From: Capniomyces stellatus
Taxonomy: Eukaryota; Kickxellomycota; Harpellomycetes; Harpellales; Legeriomycetaceae
Assembly (NCBI GenBank): GCA_001661515.1
Contig: LUVW01000003.1
Span: 496,001 to 560,000 of the forward strand
DNA length: 64,000 bases
Direction of reading: 5' to 3'
The notes beneath the pieces were generated by a model. That model had not been told where the DNA came from. It worked only from the letters and a program-made list of their open reading frames with translations, and ran no database searches. This document shows positions 62,547 to 64,000 of the stretch, piece after piece (the first letter of the stretch is position 1; every line of letters starts with the position of its first letter). Both the position numbers and the translations under genes were made by a program.

Positions 62547-64000
62547 CTACTTTTGAGCCAATAGCGGTCGTAGAATGGATGTCGATCTCGCCAGCTTCGT
62601 GATAAACTCCTGCTCCAAAAGCTCCGAAATAGTTGCCCTGCTTTCGACATCCACGCAAAGACACTCCGCCAAAAACGACTTGATTTGCCGGCTCAACGTC
62701 TCCGGGTTCTTCAGCGCCGGTGTTCCATTGGTCGCAATCAGGTACAGCGCCTTCAGCGGCTCCTCGTCCAGGTACGGTGGCTCCGACTCTATCATCTCTA
62801 TCACCATGATCCCCAGCGACCACACATCCACCTTTGGTCCGTACGGCTTCTGCTTCACCACCTCCGGCGCCATCCAGTACGGCGTCCCCACCATCGTCGC
62901 CCTCTTGCTGCGCTGCTCAGACAGCTTTGCACAAAACCCAAAATCCGTAATCTTCACCTGCCCATCGTCGCCCAGCAGCACGTTGTCCGACTTGATGTCC
63001 CGATGAATAATGTTCTGCTTGTGCAGGTGGTGCAGGCCCTGGCACACCTCCAGCGAAATCGTTGCAATCTGCGCCTCGTTTATCTGGTTGTTGTCTATCA
63101 CATCCGTCAGCGCTCCCCCGTTCATGTACTCCATCACCACCCACAGCTCCGTCTTGTTCACCAAAAACGACTCCACGTAATTTACAATGTTCTTGTGCTG
63201 CGATTCCTTCATCACCAGAATCTCGTTCACCAGCAGCTCCTTTCGTGGCTGGTTCTTCAGGTCCATCTGCTTAATAGCCACAATCTTCTTGTTGATCAAC
63301 GACTTGGCCATGTAAACACTCCCAGAAGCCCTAATAAACAGCACAACAAAGCATACACACACACATCAGATGTTACTTTTGCTATTGTCGTATTTGTACT
63401 TGTACTTGTATTTGCACTTGTATTTGTATTTGCATTTGCACTTTTATAGTTGCTAAACCAACACTTACCCTTGTCCAATCTTCTTGATTCTCGAGTATGC
63501 AGCCTTTGGGTCTGCCTTCGATACAATGGTAGCTACATAACGTTTCACCAACCATATTTTTGCAATTAATAACAACACGGGCATACAAAAATACAAACAT
63601 ACGTGCTCAAAATTAATTCAGCTAGAGTAAAACCAATTCAGCTGGAGTAAAATCAATTCAGCTGGAGTAAAATCGACTCAGCTGGGATATAACGAGTACG
63701 AATGCATATAACAAGTAAAAATGCATATAACAAGTAAAAATGTATATAACAAGTAAAAATGTATATAGCAAGTAAGAATGTGTAAATACATTGAATAAAG
63801 CTTACCAAGTTTGGTCATAATTTGGGATTCTGACAAAAGAGATAATCTAGGATCTTCATTCTTTGGCTTGATGGCAACCTTCTCAACTTGGCCAGTTAAC
63901 ATGTCCATTGCTTCTTTCCTTCCGCCATCTTTCCCAGTGGTTTGGCCCATATCAAAGAGACTATGTTGCTGCTGTTGTTGTTGCTTTTGTTTTTGTTGTA
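62547..64000 (-). CDS. p21-activated kinase (Ste20/PAK family), kinase domain end
   Basis: Ser/Thr kinase downstream of Cdc42/Rac, acting in polarity, mating and filamentation. Three exons are visible, 63806-64000, 63469-63532 and 62547-63330; the gene continues past the right edge, so the CRIB domain is not seen. A Gln-rich linker precedes [26 protein letters not shown] and the kinase domain. It begins IKKIGQGASGSVY (P-loop, split by an intron) and has [40 protein letters not shown] and [17 protein letters not shown]. These are PAK hallmarks, including the [11 protein letters not shown] activation loop. The gene ends LLAQK. Which PAK (Ste20 or Cla4) cannot be told without the N-terminal domains. 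The 63533-63805 intron holds two minisatellites. Confidence 0.94.
63611..63785. repeat. Two adjacent 20-base minisatellites in the PAK intron
   Basis: 63611-63684 has four copies of a unit like AATTCAGCTGGAGTAAAATC. 63690-63785 has about five copies of a unit like ATGCATATAACAAGTAAAA. Both are within one intron; unit lengths are similar but the sequences differ. Confidence 0.75.

Overview
The window is a stretch of nuclear chromosome from a fungus. It is AT-rich and carries many intron-containing genes on both strands. Most introns are roughly 50-250 bases with GT-AG ends, usually GTAAG-type donors. Gene content is fungal: a Cef1/Cdc5 splicing factor, COX6, Nic96, a Sec4/Rab8 GTPase, an Snf4-like AMPK gamma subunit, an Ecm33-type GPI protein, a GH18 chitinase, Spb1, an RanGTP-binding (Yrb30-like) protein and a p21-activated kinase. 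Two genes, HROB and MED25, are unknown in budding and fission yeast. Together with the base composition this points to an early-diverging (zygomycete-grade) lineage, but that placement is an inference. Three short N gaps each sit inside homopolymer runs.

Layout. 1-8.5 kb: the 5' part of CEF1 (minus, truncated at the window edge), a poorly defined candidate gene near 2.0-2.5 kb, COX6, an omega-like glutathione transferase, then a confused block at 6-8.5 kb holding an unrecognised minus-strand gene and two plus-strand reading-frame sets that look coding but broken. 8.6-15.3 kb: HROB (plus) converging on NIC96 (minus, eight exons). 16.3-23.5 kb: SEC4/Rab8 (minus), the AMPK gamma-like gene (plus), choline-phosphate cytidylyltransferase (minus). 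23.5-28.1 kb: mostly empty, with one short coiled-coil candidate. 28.1-35 kb: a giant MED25 with very long glutamine tracts. 35.8-40.4 kb: a tiny four-exon SERF gene and CDC6 (both minus). 40.4-45 kb: a long stretch with no recognisable gene. 45-53.6 kb: YRB30-like, a p24 cargo receptor and SPB1 (all minus). 54.4-64 kb: a tRNA-Gln, an Ecm33-like protein (plus), a chitinase (minus), the WD-repeat protein SWD2/WDR82 (plus), and the kinase end of a PAK/Ste20 gene truncated at the right edge.

The genes are mostly independent housekeeping functions rather than one pathway. Loose themes are transcription and chromatin (MED25, SWD2), replication and repair (CDC6, HROB), nuclear transport (NIC96, YRB30-like), secretion and cell wall (SEC4, p24, ECM33-like, chitinase, PAK) and RNA or ribosome processing (CEF1, SPB1, tRNA-Gln). 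No transposon, CRISPR array, biosynthetic cluster or clearly transferred segment was seen. The most interesting items are the HROB homologue, the glutamine-expanded MED25, sequence departures at normally invariant sites in the AMPK gamma and cytidylyltransferase genes, and the apparently frame-broken coding stretches at 6.3-8.5 kb.
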